Shown: piece by piece, positions 23,692 through 32,989 of the stretch | Numbering within the stretch: position 1 is the first letter of the stretch | How the letters are laid out: every line of letters begins with the position of its first letter | Assembly: GCF_030719035.1 (NCBI RefSeq) | Contig: NZ_CP132203.1 | Coordinates: forward strand, 496,001-560,000 | DNA from: Hahella sp. HNIBRBA332 | Lineage (GTDB): Bacteria > Pseudomonadota > Gammaproteobacteria > Pseudomonadales > Oleiphilaceae | Direction: 5' to 3' | DNA: 64,000 nucleotides | The notes under the pieces: generated by a model | Seen by the model: the letters and a program-made list of their open reading frames with translations, nothing else | What the model was told of the DNA's origin: nothing | Database searches by the model: none | Program-made: the position numbers and the translations under genes

Positions 23692-26595
23692 TTAGGTGGC
23701 GATTACCACACGTACGGCGTCCAGCGTTAGCTGCGCTCCTTTCAGGTATTTCTCCAGGTTTTCCGTTTGTTGGATGAGGAAATCAATCTCATCCTGACGG
23801 ATATTCGGATTCACTTCCGCCAGCGCTTTCAAACGCTCAATTTCCGTTTGCTGGGATTGCTGCATCGCGGCGATAGAGCGCTCCACTAGCTCGCTTTTCT
23901 GCTCCGCCGCGGTTTTTTCCGCTTTGGTGATCAGCGGCTCAATTTGTGGGCGCGCATGACGAACCAAGTCCTGAGCGGTGCGTTTAGGCACATTTTCCCC
24001 CAGCTGCTGCAAGTGAGCGGCGGTCAGGATTTTACCCAGCTCTTTGCCGCTGCTGTCGATCAGCAAGCGCACCGGTTCTTTCGGCAGGAAGCGGTAAAGC
24101 TGCAATGCCTTGGGGGCCGGGCAGTTGAGGCGGAAAATGGTCTCCACCATCAGCGCGCCTGGTTGCAACGGCGGCAGCTTGATGGTGCATAGCCCGGTGT
24201 TGCCGAACTCGCCGCACAGAATCATATCCATGGCGCCGGTCACAATGGGGTGCTCCCAAGTGAGGAACTGCATGTCGTCGCGGCTTAACGCCAGATCGCG
24301 ATGGAACGTAGCCGTGACGCCATCCTCCGGCAATCCGGGGAAGTGGCTGCACTGCATATGATCTCCGGGACGGAAGATATACGCACGTTCGCTGTGCTGC
24401 TCCTGGTCCACGCCATATTGGCTGAATATACGTTCGATGTAGTCTTCCAGCTCTTTGCGGCGCTCGTCTTCTGCGATCTGCTCAACCAAGTCGTTCGCTT
24501 TCAGCGGGTCACAGGAGTTGAGTTCCAGCAGTGGGTCGCGGCCTTGCTGCAGCGCCTGCAGCGTTTCTTCCGTGAACTGATGGGTGTCCGCGATCAATTG
24601 ATTGAATTCATCCCGATCATCCGTTTGCTCCAGCTCGCTTTCCAGGCGCTCGGCAAAGCGCTGGTAAATCGCCGCACCGGCGGGGCAGGGGCGACTGAAA
24701 GCGTTGATGCCTTCGTTATGCCAGCGTAGCAGGCGTTCTTGGGCGGAATTCTCGAAGAACGGAACATGGATATTCACATCGTGGCGTTGTCCGATACGGT
24801 CCAGTCGGCCAATGCGCTGTTCCAACAAGTCCGGGTTTTGCGGCAAGTCGAACAACACCAGGTGTCTGGCGAACTGGAAGTTGCGCCCTTCGCTGCCAAT
24901 TTCTGAACAGATCAGCGCCTGAGCGCCGTATTCATCGTCCGCGAAATAAGCGCCGGCGCGATCGCGCTCCAGCAAAGACAAACCTTCATGGAATACCGCC
25001 GTGCGGTAGCCGCCGCGTAAACGCAGGAAGTCTTCCAGGTCCAGGGCGGTTTCCGCGTGAGCGCAGATCACCAATACTTTTTCCAGGCGATTTTGTTTCA
25101 GCCACTGCGCCAGCCACTCCACGCGGGAGTCGCTTTTAACCCATTCAGCGCCCAGCAGACGCTCTGGGTGCAGCCGTTGCTCCAGGTTTGCGGAGGCGGT
25201 CAGGGTGGCGAGTTCTTCCGGTTGGGGTAAAGGGTGTAAATGCAGTACGCGCTGCGGGAATCCCTTGATTGCGGAGCGGGTGTTGCGGAACAGCACTCGG
25301 CCTACGCCGTGTTGATCCAACAGCTTGCGCACGGCGCGCTCTACCCGGTGCAGGGCTTCTTCCCGGCTGTCTTCATCGGCGTCGACCTCGAATTGCTGTA
25401 GTTCCGTCAGCAGCGTGTCCACGGCATCCTGTCCCAGGTAGTCGGCCAGCTTCGCCTGCAGGTCCTTGGAGTCCAACAGACGCTTCGGACCACTTTCGCC
25501 CAGCAACTCTTTGACGAGATCATTGACTGGCTGATACTGGCTTTCCTCTTCCCGGAATCGCTCAAGATCATGATAGCGGGCGGGATCCAGCAAGCGCAGG
25601 CGTGCGAAGTGGCTTTCCAGACCCAACTGCTCCGGCGTCGCGGTCAGTAGCAACAGGCCGGGCGCTTTCTGAGCCAATGCTTCGATGTGGCTGTAGGCGG
25701 GACTCTGCTGTTCAGGCGACCACTTCAGATGATGCGCCTCATCCACGACCAGCATATCCCACTGGGCGTTCAGGGCGTGTTCGCGCCACTGCTCGTTGTC
25801 AGTGATAAAGTTCAGGCTGCAGAGCACCAACTGAGAGCACTCAAACGGATTATCCTCGCCGGATTCGGTTAGCGCTTCGCAGCGCTCATTGTCGAGGATG
25901 GTGAATTGCAGATTGAAGCGGCGCAGCATTTCCACCAGCCATTGATGCAGCAAACTCTCCGGCACCACGATCAGCACGCGCTGGGCGCGACCGCTCAATA
26001 ACTGGTGATGCAGGATCAGGCCCGCTTCAATGGTTTTACCCAGGCCGACTTCATCCGCCAGCAATACTCTGGGGGCGTGGCGGTGCGCTACTTCGTTGGC
26101 GATGTACATCTGGTGGGGCAGAAGTTGCACCCGCGCGCCCATCAGGCCATAGCCCTGGGTCGCCTGCTGGCGGGTTTGATAGCCGAGGGTTTCCTGGCGC
26201 AGAAGATAACTGCTGAGTTTATCGACCTGGCCGGAGAACAGACGATCTTTCGGGCTGACGAAGTGAACGAAGCTGCTTAACTCCAGCTCCGGCAATTCTA
26301 CTTTGCGGCCTTTTTCGTCAAGCGCCTCGTAGATCAGATAGCCTTGTTGTTCGATCACCCCGGCTACGGTGTATTTTAATTCGTCGTTATCGCTGACGTT
26401 GTCGCCTACCTGATACTGCACGCGGCTCAAGGGCGCGTTGGCGGCGGAATAGGTGCGCTGCTCGGTAGCGGCGGGAAAGCTGATGGTGATTCTGCGATTA
26501 TCGTTTTCGGTGATGATGCCGAGGCCTAGCTCGGGCTCAGTGTTACTGATCCAGCGCTGGCCGATCACAAAATTCGGGGTACTCAATTTACTCAT
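23692..26595 (-). CDS. rapA: RNA polymerase-associated ATPase RapA (HepA)
   Basis: A 967-aa Swi2/Snf2-family ATPase that binds RNA polymerase and helps recycle it. The N-terminal Tudor-like domain (FVIGQRWISNTEPELGLG) is followed by Walker A (LADEVGLGKTIEAG), DEAH (VVDEAHHLKW) and the C-terminal helicase motifs (SEIGSEGRNFQF, QRIGRLDRIGQ). Choosing the ATG at 26595 gives a protein beginning MSKLSTPNFVIGQRW and the length of E. coli RapA (968 aa). The frame stays open 25 codons further upstream but without similarity. The gene is monocistronic. Confidence 0.96.
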   Translation of the reverse strand: MSKLSTPNFVIGQRWISNTEPELGLGIITENDNRRITISFPAATEQRTYSAANAPLSRVQYQVGDNVSDNDELKYTVAGVIEQQGYLIYEALDEKGRKVELPELELSSFVHFVSPKDRLFSGQVDKLSSYLLRQETLGYQTRQQATQGYGLMGARVQLLPHQMYIANEVAHRHAPRVLLADEVGLGKTIEAGLILHHQLLSGRAQRVLIVVPESLLHQWLVEMLRRFNLQFTILDNERCEALTESGEDNPFECSQLVLCSLNFITDNEQWREHALNAQWDMLVVDEAHHLKWSPEQQSPAYSHIEALAQKAPGLLLLTATPEQLGLESHFARLRLLDPARYHDLERFREEESQYQPVNDLVKELLGESGPKRLLDSKDLQAKLADYLGQDAVDTLLTELQQFEVDADEDSREEALHRVERAVRKLLDQHGVGRVLFRNTRSAIKGFPQRVLHLHPLPQPEELATLTASANLEQRLHPERLLGAEWVKSDSRVEWLAQWLKQNRLEKVLVICAHAETALDLEDFLRLRGGYRTAVFHEGLSLLERDRAGAYFADDEYGAQALICSEIGSEGRNFQFARHLVLFDLPQNPDLLEQRIGRLDRIGQRHDVNIHVPFFENSAQERLLRWHNEGINAFSRPCPAGAAIYQRFAERLESELEQTDDRDEFNQLIADTHQFTEETLQALQQGRDPLLELNSCDPLKANDLVEQIAEDERRKELEDYIERIFSQYGVDQEQHSERAYIFRPGDHMQCSHFPGLPEDGVTATFHRDLALSRDDMQFLTWEHPIVTGAMDMILCGEFGNTGLCTIKLPPLQPGALMVETIFRLNCPAPKALQLYRFLPKEPVRLLIDSSGKELGKILTAAHLQQLGENVPKRTAQDLVRHARPQIEPLITKAEKTAAEQKSELVERSIAAMQQSQQTEIERLKALAEVNPNIRQDEIDFLIQQTENLEKYLKGAQLTLDAVRVVIAT

Positions 26596-26764
26596 TCTCG
26601 CTGTATTTAACGGTGTGCTTCCGCTGTGGCGGGAGAGGGCGCGTAGGCTCTCCCATGACGCAACGGACACTGATTGCGGGCGGCGCGCGGTGACGAACAG
26701 GCGCAGTCCGGCGCAAGGGCGTTATGGTATCACTGCTGGGGTTCTGTTTCCTGTTCGCTTTTTG

Positions 26765-27457
26765 TCAATGAGCGCGCATTTTTTCCAGTTTGATCCGCGC
26801 GGCGACTTTATCCTGCAGTCCTTTCCAGGTCGTGACACCCTGACTGCGGGCTTTTTGCAGGCAGATTAACGCCAATTCAGCGGCGGCCATGGCGTCACAG
26901 GCGGCATGATGACGTTGATCGTTATAGAGGCCAAAATAGTGAGACCAGTCATCCAGGCTGCGCAGATGGGATGGCGCTTCCGGACAGAGCGCTTGCAACC
27001 ATTCCGCCAGATCATAAAAAGGCAATCGGCAGCTGACGCCCAGGTGCGTGCGGGCTTCTTTTTCCAGCATGGCCTTATCGAACGGTGCATGGAAAGCGAG
27101 CAGGGCGGCGCCGTGCGCATAGCTTAGAAAAGAATGAATCGCTTCCTTGGGTTGCACGCCCTGGCTGAGGGTTTGTTGAGACAGGCCGTGAATTAGAATG
27201 TTGTCGTTGTGCAGGCGCGCACCAGCATCGATCACCAGTTCGAATGTCTGTTCCAGGCAAATGCTCAGGCCGTCGATTTCCACTGCGCCGATCGCGATAA
27301 CCACATCTTTTTTGGTGTTAAGACCGGTTGTCTCCACATCCGCCGCCACCCAGCGTATGTTTTCGAGCGCCTGTCCCGGCGGAGGCGGCGACCAGCGGGC
27401 AAGGGCTTTGACATCGGCGTCCATGGAAAAAAAGTCCGTTAATTGATCCAGGGTCAT
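26765..27457 (-). CDS. DEDDh-family 3'-5' exonuclease
   Basis: A 230-aa exonuclease of the DnaQ superfamily. ExoI is DVETTGL (D and E), ExoII lies in FHAPFDKAML, and ExoIII is HHAACDAMA (H and D), so the DEDDh set is complete. The start overlaps the stop of the DUF294 gene by four bases (ATGA), which fixes it at 27457 and implies coupled translation. In Pseudomonas aeruginosa an equivalent nuclease and DUF294 protein sit beside the acetate permease genes. The role in that context is not known. Confidence 0.85.
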   Translation of the reverse strand: MTLDQLTDFFSMDADVKALARWSPPPPGQALENIRWVAADVETTGLNTKKDVVIAIGAVEIDGLSICLEQTFELVIDAGARLHNDNILIHGLSQQTLSQGVQPKEAIHSFLSYAHGAALLAFHAPFDKAMLEKEARTHLGVSCRLPFYDLAEWLQALCPEAPSHLRSLDDWSHYFGLYNDQRHHAACDAMAAAELALICLQKARSQGVTTWKGLQDKVAARIKLEKMRAH

Positions 27458-29424
27458 AATTGATAACTCCAGGCGAGCTTCCTTTGTAGTCGTTGGGCCT
27501 GGCGGCACGCTTCCTTCAGAATGCGCTGGTCGAGATCATTGAGCGCATCGGGGTCCACCAGATTGGTCAGTTCCTTGCCTTCCCGCTTGCAGTGCAGGTG
27601 ATGACGCAGGCGCAACAGTTGAATGAAGTCGAACGCTTCTTCCCAGGCGCGCGCATCCCGGGTTTCCAGAACATTGGCTTCGCTGAGTTGGCGCAGCCGA
27701 TAAATCGTGTTGGAGGCCTCTATTCCGTGTGCGAGGGACAGGACTCGGGCGGCGTCGACAAAGGGCGTCAGCCCCTGCTTTTTCAGGTCCACGCCTTCCT
27801 GGCCGTGCTCCTTGCGGGTGACGAAACCTTTGAATAACCCCAGTGGAGGCCTGTGCTCCAGCGCCGCCGTCGCCAGCATGCGTTGAAACAGCGTGTGTTG
27901 CTGGATGCGGCGGCGGATGGGCGCGAACATGCGGGAAGCCAGCGTGGCGTCGCCCCATTGTGTTCTCAGGTCGAAGAAAATGCAGGAATTGAGTACGTTC
28001 TGCGGCGTTGCTGCGTCAATAAAGCCATTGAAGCGCTGCTCCCACTCCTGCGCGCTCAGACAGAGCTTGGGATTGCCAGCCATGATATTGCCCTTGCAGA
28101 GCGTAAAACCGCACTGGTCCAGTGCTGCGTTGATGCGGGAGGCCAAGGGCAGCAAGCGCTGACGAGCGGACTCCCACAGGCGTGAATCATCCAGCTCGAA
28201 GATGATGCCGTTATCCTGATCCGTCAGCAGGGTTTGCTCGCGTCTGCCGGCGCTGCCGAAGGTGATCCAGCTGAACGCCACACCGGGATCGCCTTGTTCT
28301 TTGATAATCAGACGGATGACCTGACGGGTACTGTAATCGTTCAACAGGGTCACGATATGGTTGAGCTGCTCGGCGCTGGCGCCGTGGGCGATCATGGTTT
28401 CCGCCAAGCGCGCGACGTCGCTCTGCAATGCCGCCAATACGTCTATGGAGGGCGCGTTGGCCAGGGTGCGGGCGATATGCACCAGATTGACCCGTTGCAG
28501 GGAAAACAGATCGCGCTCGGAAACGACGCCCAATAGTTTGCCATTCTCCGCTATCAGGACATGGGCGAAGTGGTGTTTGGCCATGATCAACGCCGCTTCA
28601 AAAGCTGTCGCATCCGGCGGCAAGGAAATCGGGTCCGCGTTCATGCGGCTGGAAATGGGGGCGTCCAAATCAGCGCTGGGGTCGGCGACGAAGCGACGCA
28701 GATCTCTTAACGTAAATATGCCGATGGGTTTGCGGTCGGCGTCTGTCACCACCATGGAGCCGACCCCCCGCTCATCCATAATTCTGACCGCCTTGCGAAT
28801 ACTCAGCGTCGGTTCGCAGTGGACGGCTTGGCGCTCGATAAACTGACTCAGCGGCGTATTGAGGGAATAGTCTTCGCCCAGGGTTGACTGCGCCTGCGCC
28901 TGTATCTGCCGGTTCACCTGGTCCAGCAAGCTACTGACGCCGCGCAGACAGAAGTCGCGGAATACCGGGCAGATCGCCAGCATGCGGGAAAAATGCTCTT
29001 TGCTGCAGGTAATGCAGAAAGTGTCTTCCAGAGCTTTGTGTAACGTGCGGGTAGGGCGTTCGCCAAGTAGCGCCGCTACCGGGAAACAGGAGCCGGGGCC
29101 GATGTCGAACGTAGGGTGTTCGTTGGCGTCGCGGTAGCTGTCGCGTTCTCCGACGATATATCCCTGCTTTACGATATAGAACTTCTCCGGTGCGCCATCT
29201 TCCGGTCCGATGATAGGCGCGTCGGCGGGGAAAAACTCGATACTGGATTTTTCCAGCAGCGTCGCCAGTGGGCCGTCGTCCATTAGTTTGAAAGGAACGA
29301 AAGCGCGCAGAAAATTCATCAGGGAACGGATGTTCTGAGGGATGGCGTTGTCTGCGCCGGGGGCTTCCGCCAGCGACGTCCGGGAAAGTCCGTTTGGCGT
29401 GTTGTCAGGGGATGAATCGGACAT
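27454..29424 (-). CDS. cNMP-binding/CBS/DUF294 nucleotidyltransferase-like protein
   Basis: A 656-aa soluble signalling protein. A cyclic-nucleotide-binding fold covers about residues 45-160 (FYIVKQGYIVGERDS). Two CBS repeats follow at about 200-310 (IMDERGVGSMVVTDADRKP, HVLIAENGKLLGVVS). Then comes a DUF294 nucleotidyltransferase-like domain with GSAGRREQTLLTDQDNG, whose GS and DxD-type residues resemble GlnD-like transferases, and the DUF294 C-terminal helical domain. It is first in a two-gene unit with the exonuclease. A degenerate acetate box about 155 bp upstream suggests the pair belongs to the CrbSR regulon; the family's biochemical role is unproven. Confidence 0.88.
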   Translation of the reverse strand: MSDSSPDNTPNGLSRTSLAEAPGADNAIPQNIRSLMNFLRAFVPFKLMDDGPLATLLEKSSIEFFPADAPIIGPEDGAPEKFYIVKQGYIVGERDSYRDANEHPTFDIGPGSCFPVAALLGERPTRTLHKALEDTFCITCSKEHFSRMLAICPVFRDFCLRGVSSLLDQVNRQIQAQAQSTLGEDYSLNTPLSQFIERQAVHCEPTLSIRKAVRIMDERGVGSMVVTDADRKPIGIFTLRDLRRFVADPSADLDAPISSRMNADPISLPPDATAFEAALIMAKHHFAHVLIAENGKLLGVVSERDLFSLQRVNLVHIARTLANAPSIDVLAALQSDVARLAETMIAHGASAEQLNHIVTLLNDYSTRQVIRLIIKEQGDPGVAFSWITFGSAGRREQTLLTDQDNGIIFELDDSRLWESARQRLLPLASRINAALDQCGFTLCKGNIMAGNPKLCLSAQEWEQRFNGFIDAATPQNVLNSCIFFDLRTQWGDATLASRMFAPIRRRIQQHTLFQRMLATAALEHRPPLGLFKGFVTRKEHGQEGVDLKKQGLTPFVDAARVLSLAHGIEASNTIYRLRQLSEANVLETRDARAWEEAFDFIQLLRLRHHLHCKREGKELTNLVDPDALNDLDQRILKEACRQAQRLQRKLAWSYQL

Positions 29425-29577
29425 AGGGCGACCTTTTTTTAAACTTATTTATAAATAGGCGCGTGTCCCTAAACTATACGTCTTTAGTTGTACTGAGTCC
29501 TGCTGTCAGGCTTGGCGCAGATCAATTTACATTAGAAAAACGGCGACGGCGCATCGCCATTGGATCGAAATACTGGA

Positions 29578-29591
29578 CCGACCAAGGTTTA
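29578..29591 (+). promoter_or_regulatory. Degenerate acetate box upstream of the DUF294-exonuclease unit
   Basis: CCGACCAAGGTTTA keeps the ACCAAGGT core and the right arm TTTA of the box found before acs and the symporter pair, but has lost the left TA. A wider inverted repeat CGACC (29579-29583) / GGTCG (29598-29602) overlaps it. Confidence 0.4.
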
Positions 29592-29762
29592 GACTAAGGT
29601 CGGGGTTTTACGGTAGGGGGCCTTTGCTACTATAACGACGGGACTAGCTGGGCTATTCCCGCGAGCATAGGGAGGACCCCTGAGTTTTCGGAGGTTCTTT
29701 TTGTGCCCCGGTCGTATAGACACTACCGGGAACGACCTTCAATGGTGTGTGAACGCTGAGTG

Positions 29763-29780
29763 ATGGACGTTATTGTCCAT
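29763..29780. promoter_or_regulatory. Perfect inverted repeat (operator-like)
   Basis: ATGGAC and GTCCAT flank a 6-base spacer GTTATT. The symmetrical 18-bp form is typical of dimeric regulator sites. It is 189 bp before the VOC-like gene. No matching regulator is adjacent. Confidence 0.3.
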
Positions 29781-29968
29781 GTTAAACCGGGATAGGCAGG
29801 TGGAGTCTCCGCTGGCCGCCCGGTATTTTTTTTCGGTACGCTTCCCTTCCGTTGTTCTATCATCCCCTGTCATTCTGGAATCAGCACGGGTTCAACCCCA
29901 GGCGTGCGTCGGTGTTGTATTATCACACTCGACGTCTCGAATTTTTGTAAGTGAAGGAGTCTCATTGT

Positions 29969-30358
29969 ATGAGCAAAAAATTTCATCTGGCCATTGCCGT
30001 CATCGATATCGAGCAGTCGGTGGAGGAGTACAACGAACGGCTGGGGCGTCCCGCTGATGTTGTGGTGCCGGGTGAATATGCGCTGTGGCGCACCAAGGAA
30101 CTGAACTTCTCTATTCGTAAGACGGCGCCGGGCGAGGGTGGGCGTTTACGTCATCTGGGCTGGGAAGATTCCGAAGCCAAGTTTTTCACCTGCGATAAAG
30201 ACTGTAATGGCATTTTGTGGGAAGAGTTCTCCGCCTCGCAGCAAGCGGCGGAAATAAAGTCCGCGTGGCCGGGAACGGATTACAAGCCGGGCAAGAACAA
30301 AGACAAGAAGAGCAAAAAAAATAAGCAGGACGAACCGCCGCAAGAACCCGCTTCGTAA
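29969..30358 (+). CDS. VOC-superfamily (glyoxalase-like) protein with Lys-rich tail
   Basis: A 129-aa protein. The first 90 residues follow the vicinal-oxygen-chelate pattern (KFHLAIAVIDIEQSVEEYNERLG at the N-terminus, then LWRTKELNFSIRK). Residues about 112-123 are a lysine-rich stretch (KNKDKKSKKNKQ), which is unusual for the family and may bind nucleic acid or phosphate-rich surfaces. AAGGAG lies nine bases before the ATG at 29969. It is convergent with the PilZ gene. The substrate is unknown; related small VOC proteins include dioxygenases and antibiotic-binding proteins. Confidence 0.65.
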   Translation: MSKKFHLAIAVIDIEQSVEEYNERLGRPADVVVPGEYALWRTKELNFSIRKTAPGEGGRLRHLGWEDSEAKFFTCDKDCNGILWEEFSASQQAAEIKSAWPGTDYKPGKNKDKKSKKNKQDEPPQEPAS

Positions 30359-30374
30359 CCGATAGACTGAACAG

Positions 30375-30647
30375 TCAGTCTTTCGGAATAAAACGCAGTC
30401 CCACCCCTTCGTTTTCAATTCTCACCACTTCACTTTCCACTGACTGACCGGGTTCGCCAGGCAGGTCCAACACGCGAATCTGCACTTTCATGTGCAGTTC
30501 TGGCGTGGTTTCTTCGGCGATGATGACAAAGGCTCCGCCCTCGGAAACATCCCGGGTCCGGGTTTCAATGATGCCAAGTTGCGGGCTGGATAACTCAACC
30601 CGGAAATTAGCTTTGATGCGGGGGGAGGAACGCTTTTCTCTACTCAT
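30375..30647 (-). CDS. PilZ domain protein (c-di-GMP binding)
   Basis: A 90-aa single PilZ domain. The c-di-GMP-binding signature is complete: basic R(K)xxR-type residues at the N-terminus (EKRSSPRIKA) and DVSEGGAF (D/NxSxxG) near residue 35. The C-terminal strand VVRIENEGVGLRFIP matches the family. Such stand-alone PilZ proteins act as c-di-GMP effectors for motility or polysaccharide systems. It is convergent with the VOC-like gene with only 16 bp between the stop codons. No partner gene is adjacent; a GGDEF/EAL enzyme lies at 52326. Confidence 0.88.
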   Translation of the reverse strand: MSREKRSSPRIKANFRVELSSPQLGIIETRTRDVSEGGAFVIIAEETTPELHMKVQIRVLDLPGEPGQSVESEVVRIENEGVGLRFIPKD

Positions 30648-30812
30648 AACAACATTGGGCTCGCTGCGAATTATTGTCGGACGTAGGCGGACTTCTTATC
30701 AGTGTAGACCACAAAACGAGCGAGAGGGAGGGAGAAGAGGCGCGCCGGGACTGCGCACGCCTCGTTAGATGGGGGGCTTTTTGTCGCCTGCTACAACCGC
30801 GGTCCTAGCCCG

Positions 30813-31598
30813 TCATTCGCCAGGAAAAACGGCAGGACGCTTTTCAACAAACGCCTTCACGCCCTCCTGCTTATCCGCGCTTTCGAAAGTGCGCCGAAAA
30901 GCGATTTTCTCCACTTCCAGGGCCTCTGCAGTGGTGCGCCCATAGCTGGCGTTGATGGCGTGTTTGCACAGAGAGATGGCCACGGGAGACTGACTTTTGC
31001 ATTCCAGCAGGATATCCCGGGCGGCGGCCAGCATGGCGTCGATGCTGGAGAACACGCGGTTGACCAGCCCGATTCTCAGCGCTTCGCCAGCGTCGATGCG
31101 GCGGCCGGTATAGATCAGTTCGCGGGCGCGTCCGGCGCCGACGAAACGGCTTAGGCGCACGCAGCCGCCAAAGCAGGGCGTCAGTCCCAGTGAGACTTCC
31201 GGCTGGCCAAACTGGGCGCGCTCGGTGCAGTAGATGAAGTCGCAGGCCATGGCCAGCTCACAGCCTCCGCCAAGGGCGTAGCCATTCACGCACGCGATGA
31301 CCGGAATGGGCAGCGCCTCCAACAGCGCGGTGATCTCCTGTCCTTGGGCGGCGAATCGTTCGCCTTCTTCAGGAGACATTTGCTGCATGGCGGCGATATC
31401 TGCGCCGGCGACGAAAGCCTTTTCGCCAGCGCCGGTCAGAATCACGCCGCGAACGGGAAAACCCGGCTCCTGCAGGCGCAGCAGAATGGTTTTCAGCTCG
31501 ACAAAAAGCTCCGGCGATAAGGCGTTCAGTTTATCCGGGCGGTTAATGGTCAAGGTTGTGACGCCGTTAACGCTGGTTTGTTGTATCAGTGTAGTCAT
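30813..31598 (-). CDS. Enoyl-CoA hydratase/isomerase family protein (crotonase)
   Basis: A 261-aa crotonase. The oxyanion-hole segments AGADIAAM and GYALGGGCELAMACD are intact, and the C-terminal FxxFxEKRxPxF-type ending (VKAFVEKRPAVF) is present. The ATG at 31598 has GAGGAG seven bases ahead and lies 11 bp after the stop of the membrane oxidoreductase gene, so it is the last gene of a three-gene operon with the adenylation enzyme. The general reaction of the family is hydration or isomerisation of an acyl-CoA; the actual substrate in this operon is unknown. Confidence 0.9.
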   Translation of the reverse strand: MTTLIQQTSVNGVTTLTINRPDKLNALSPELFVELKTILLRLQEPGFPVRGVILTGAGEKAFVAGADIAAMQQMSPEEGERFAAQGQEITALLEALPIPVIACVNGYALGGGCELAMACDFIYCTERAQFGQPEVSLGLTPCFGGCVRLSRFVGAGRARELIYTGRRIDAGEALRIGLVNRVFSSIDAMLAAARDILLECKSQSPVAISLCKHAINASYGRTTAEALEVEKIAFRRTFESADKQEGVKAFVEKRPAVFPGE

Positions 31599-31609
31599 GA
31601 TCAATCTCC

Positions 31610-32989
31610 TCAAGAATCCCAAATGGCGCCAAAGGCGGGAATGCCGCGGCTTTCCAGTTCATAAACAACGTTCCAGGTGACCTTTTTGTTCGAGATGCAG
31701 ATAACCGCTTCAGCGCCGGTATCGCGGTAAGCCAGATAGGCCAGTCTGGCGAGGTCGGGTTTGCCATGGGTGTCGGTATCCCAGATCAAGGCGTCAGGGT
31801 GGGCCGCCTTGATGTCGTTAACCAACTCATCGCCGTAGGTTTTGCGTGGATTGCGCGTCGCCCACACCAGCTTCGCCGGCACGCCTTGCGCAACCAGATG
31901 CGGCAGACAGGGACCGATCCCGCTGCCCGTTGCGATCCACACTACTTTTTTGAACAGGGTTTCGATATTGCCCACTCCCGCGGTAGGGATGCCCTTGACC
32001 CACACTTTTCGGGGCTGGTCATCGATAAACGCCCCCGTCCAGTCGCCAGCCCGGGATATGGCCAACTGAAAACCTTCCCGACCCGGCAACGGAATATTGG
32101 CGAACGCATGCCACTCAAACAGCGGGTTCAAACTGAGGTCCGTCGATGAACCAGCAAAAGGCGTCACGCCATAATTGAAGTCGGCGATGACAGCATGGTT
32201 TGAGGGCTTGCGGATCGTCACCTCGACTTTACGCAGGCGCAGCCAGGGCGCCAGGATGCTGATGGTTACCGCCGTCAGCGCCCACACCTGAGGAGAGACC
32301 GCCAGCGCCGACGGCAGTTCGCCGGCAGGATGCGCAGCCGAGATCAGGATAAGCGTCTGCGCCCAAAACAGGAGGACGGACGCCCAACTGCCGAAGCGGG
32401 CGGCGAATTCAAATTGATCGTGGTACTTGGCGCGTAGGTCGGGCAGCGCCAGGACAATCATTAATGTCAGTATGCTCAGATGAACAGACGCCAATATCGG
32501 TATCGACGAGGGCAGGGCGGCATAGCTTCCGAGCAGGCTGAAAACCGTGAATGCGGCGTACCACAGCGTACCGCAAAAGAACCCTCCGACATGGATTCCG
32601 CCAAAGTGATACACCTTGCCCATGGCCCAACGCCATTTCAGCGGCCAATGGGTAGGCATGCTGGTGGCGATGGCGAACAGCGCGTTAATGACATACTGCT
32701 GTCGAATCAGGATGGCGAGGGTGAAATTGACAAGCGCGCCGTTCAACACGGTTTCCATCGGTAGTTGGTCTATGCGCCAGCCGCCATTGGTCAGCCAATA
32801 CAATACGCCGATGTTCAAGGCGGTCATCAGTACCGCGAGACGGTTATAAGGCATCACCTTCGGATGACGGGCCCACTTATGCCAAGGGTGTTGCTGCGGC
32901 ATCTTGATGCGGGACAGGTCAATGTGCTTTTTCTGCGGCGGCGCCTTGGGCGCATATTGCAACGCTGTTTTGGATAAAGAAGCCGTCAT
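31610..32989 (-). CDS. Six-helix membrane protein with FAD/NAD(P)-reductase domain
   Basis: A 459-aa protein. The N-terminal half has about six membrane helices (residues roughly 48-265), with two histidines in YHFGGIHVGG that could ligate heme as in ferric reductases. The C-terminal half has a ferredoxin-reductase-like NAD(P) motif (IATGSGIGPCLPHL) and a terminal CISNKKVTW segment. The start overlaps the stop of the adenylation gene by four bases (ATGA). An adenylating enzyme, six helices and a flavin/NAD domain together form the architecture of the fungal protein TmpL; here they are separate proteins. The substrate and electron acceptor are unknown. Confidence 0.7.
   Translation of the reverse strand: MTASLSKTALQYAPKAPPQKKHIDLSRIKMPQQHPWHKWARHPKVMPYNRLAVLMTALNIGVLYWLTNGGWRIDQLPMETVLNGALVNFTLAILIRQQYVINALFAIATSMPTHWPLKWRWAMGKVYHFGGIHVGGFFCGTLWYAAFTVFSLLGSYAALPSSIPILASVHLSILTLMIVLALPDLRAKYHDQFEFAARFGSWASVLLFWAQTLILISAAHPAGELPSALAVSPQVWALTAVTISILAPWLRLRKVEVTIRKPSNHAVIADFNYGVTPFAGSSTDLSLNPLFEWHAFANIPLPGREGFQLAISRAGDWTGAFIDDQPRKVWVKGIPTAGVGNIETLFKKVVWIATGSGIGPCLPHLVAQGVPAKLVWATRNPRKTYGDELVNDIKAAHPDALIWDTDTHGKPDLARLAYLAYRDTGAEAVICISNKKVTWNVVYELESRGIPAFGAIWDS

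Larger units (their letters stand above)
29425..29968. other. Long divergent intergenic region
   Basis: About 540 bp between the DUF294 gene (minus) and the VOC-like gene (plus). It contains a degenerate acetate box (29578-29591), a TATAAC (-10-like) at 29631-29636 on the plus strand, an imperfect hairpin with TTTTT ending near 29704, and a perfect 6-bp palindrome at 29763-29780. The plus-strand elements could bound a short RNA of about 65 bases, but this is weakly supported. No coding frame with a ribosome-binding site is present. Confidence 0.4.
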
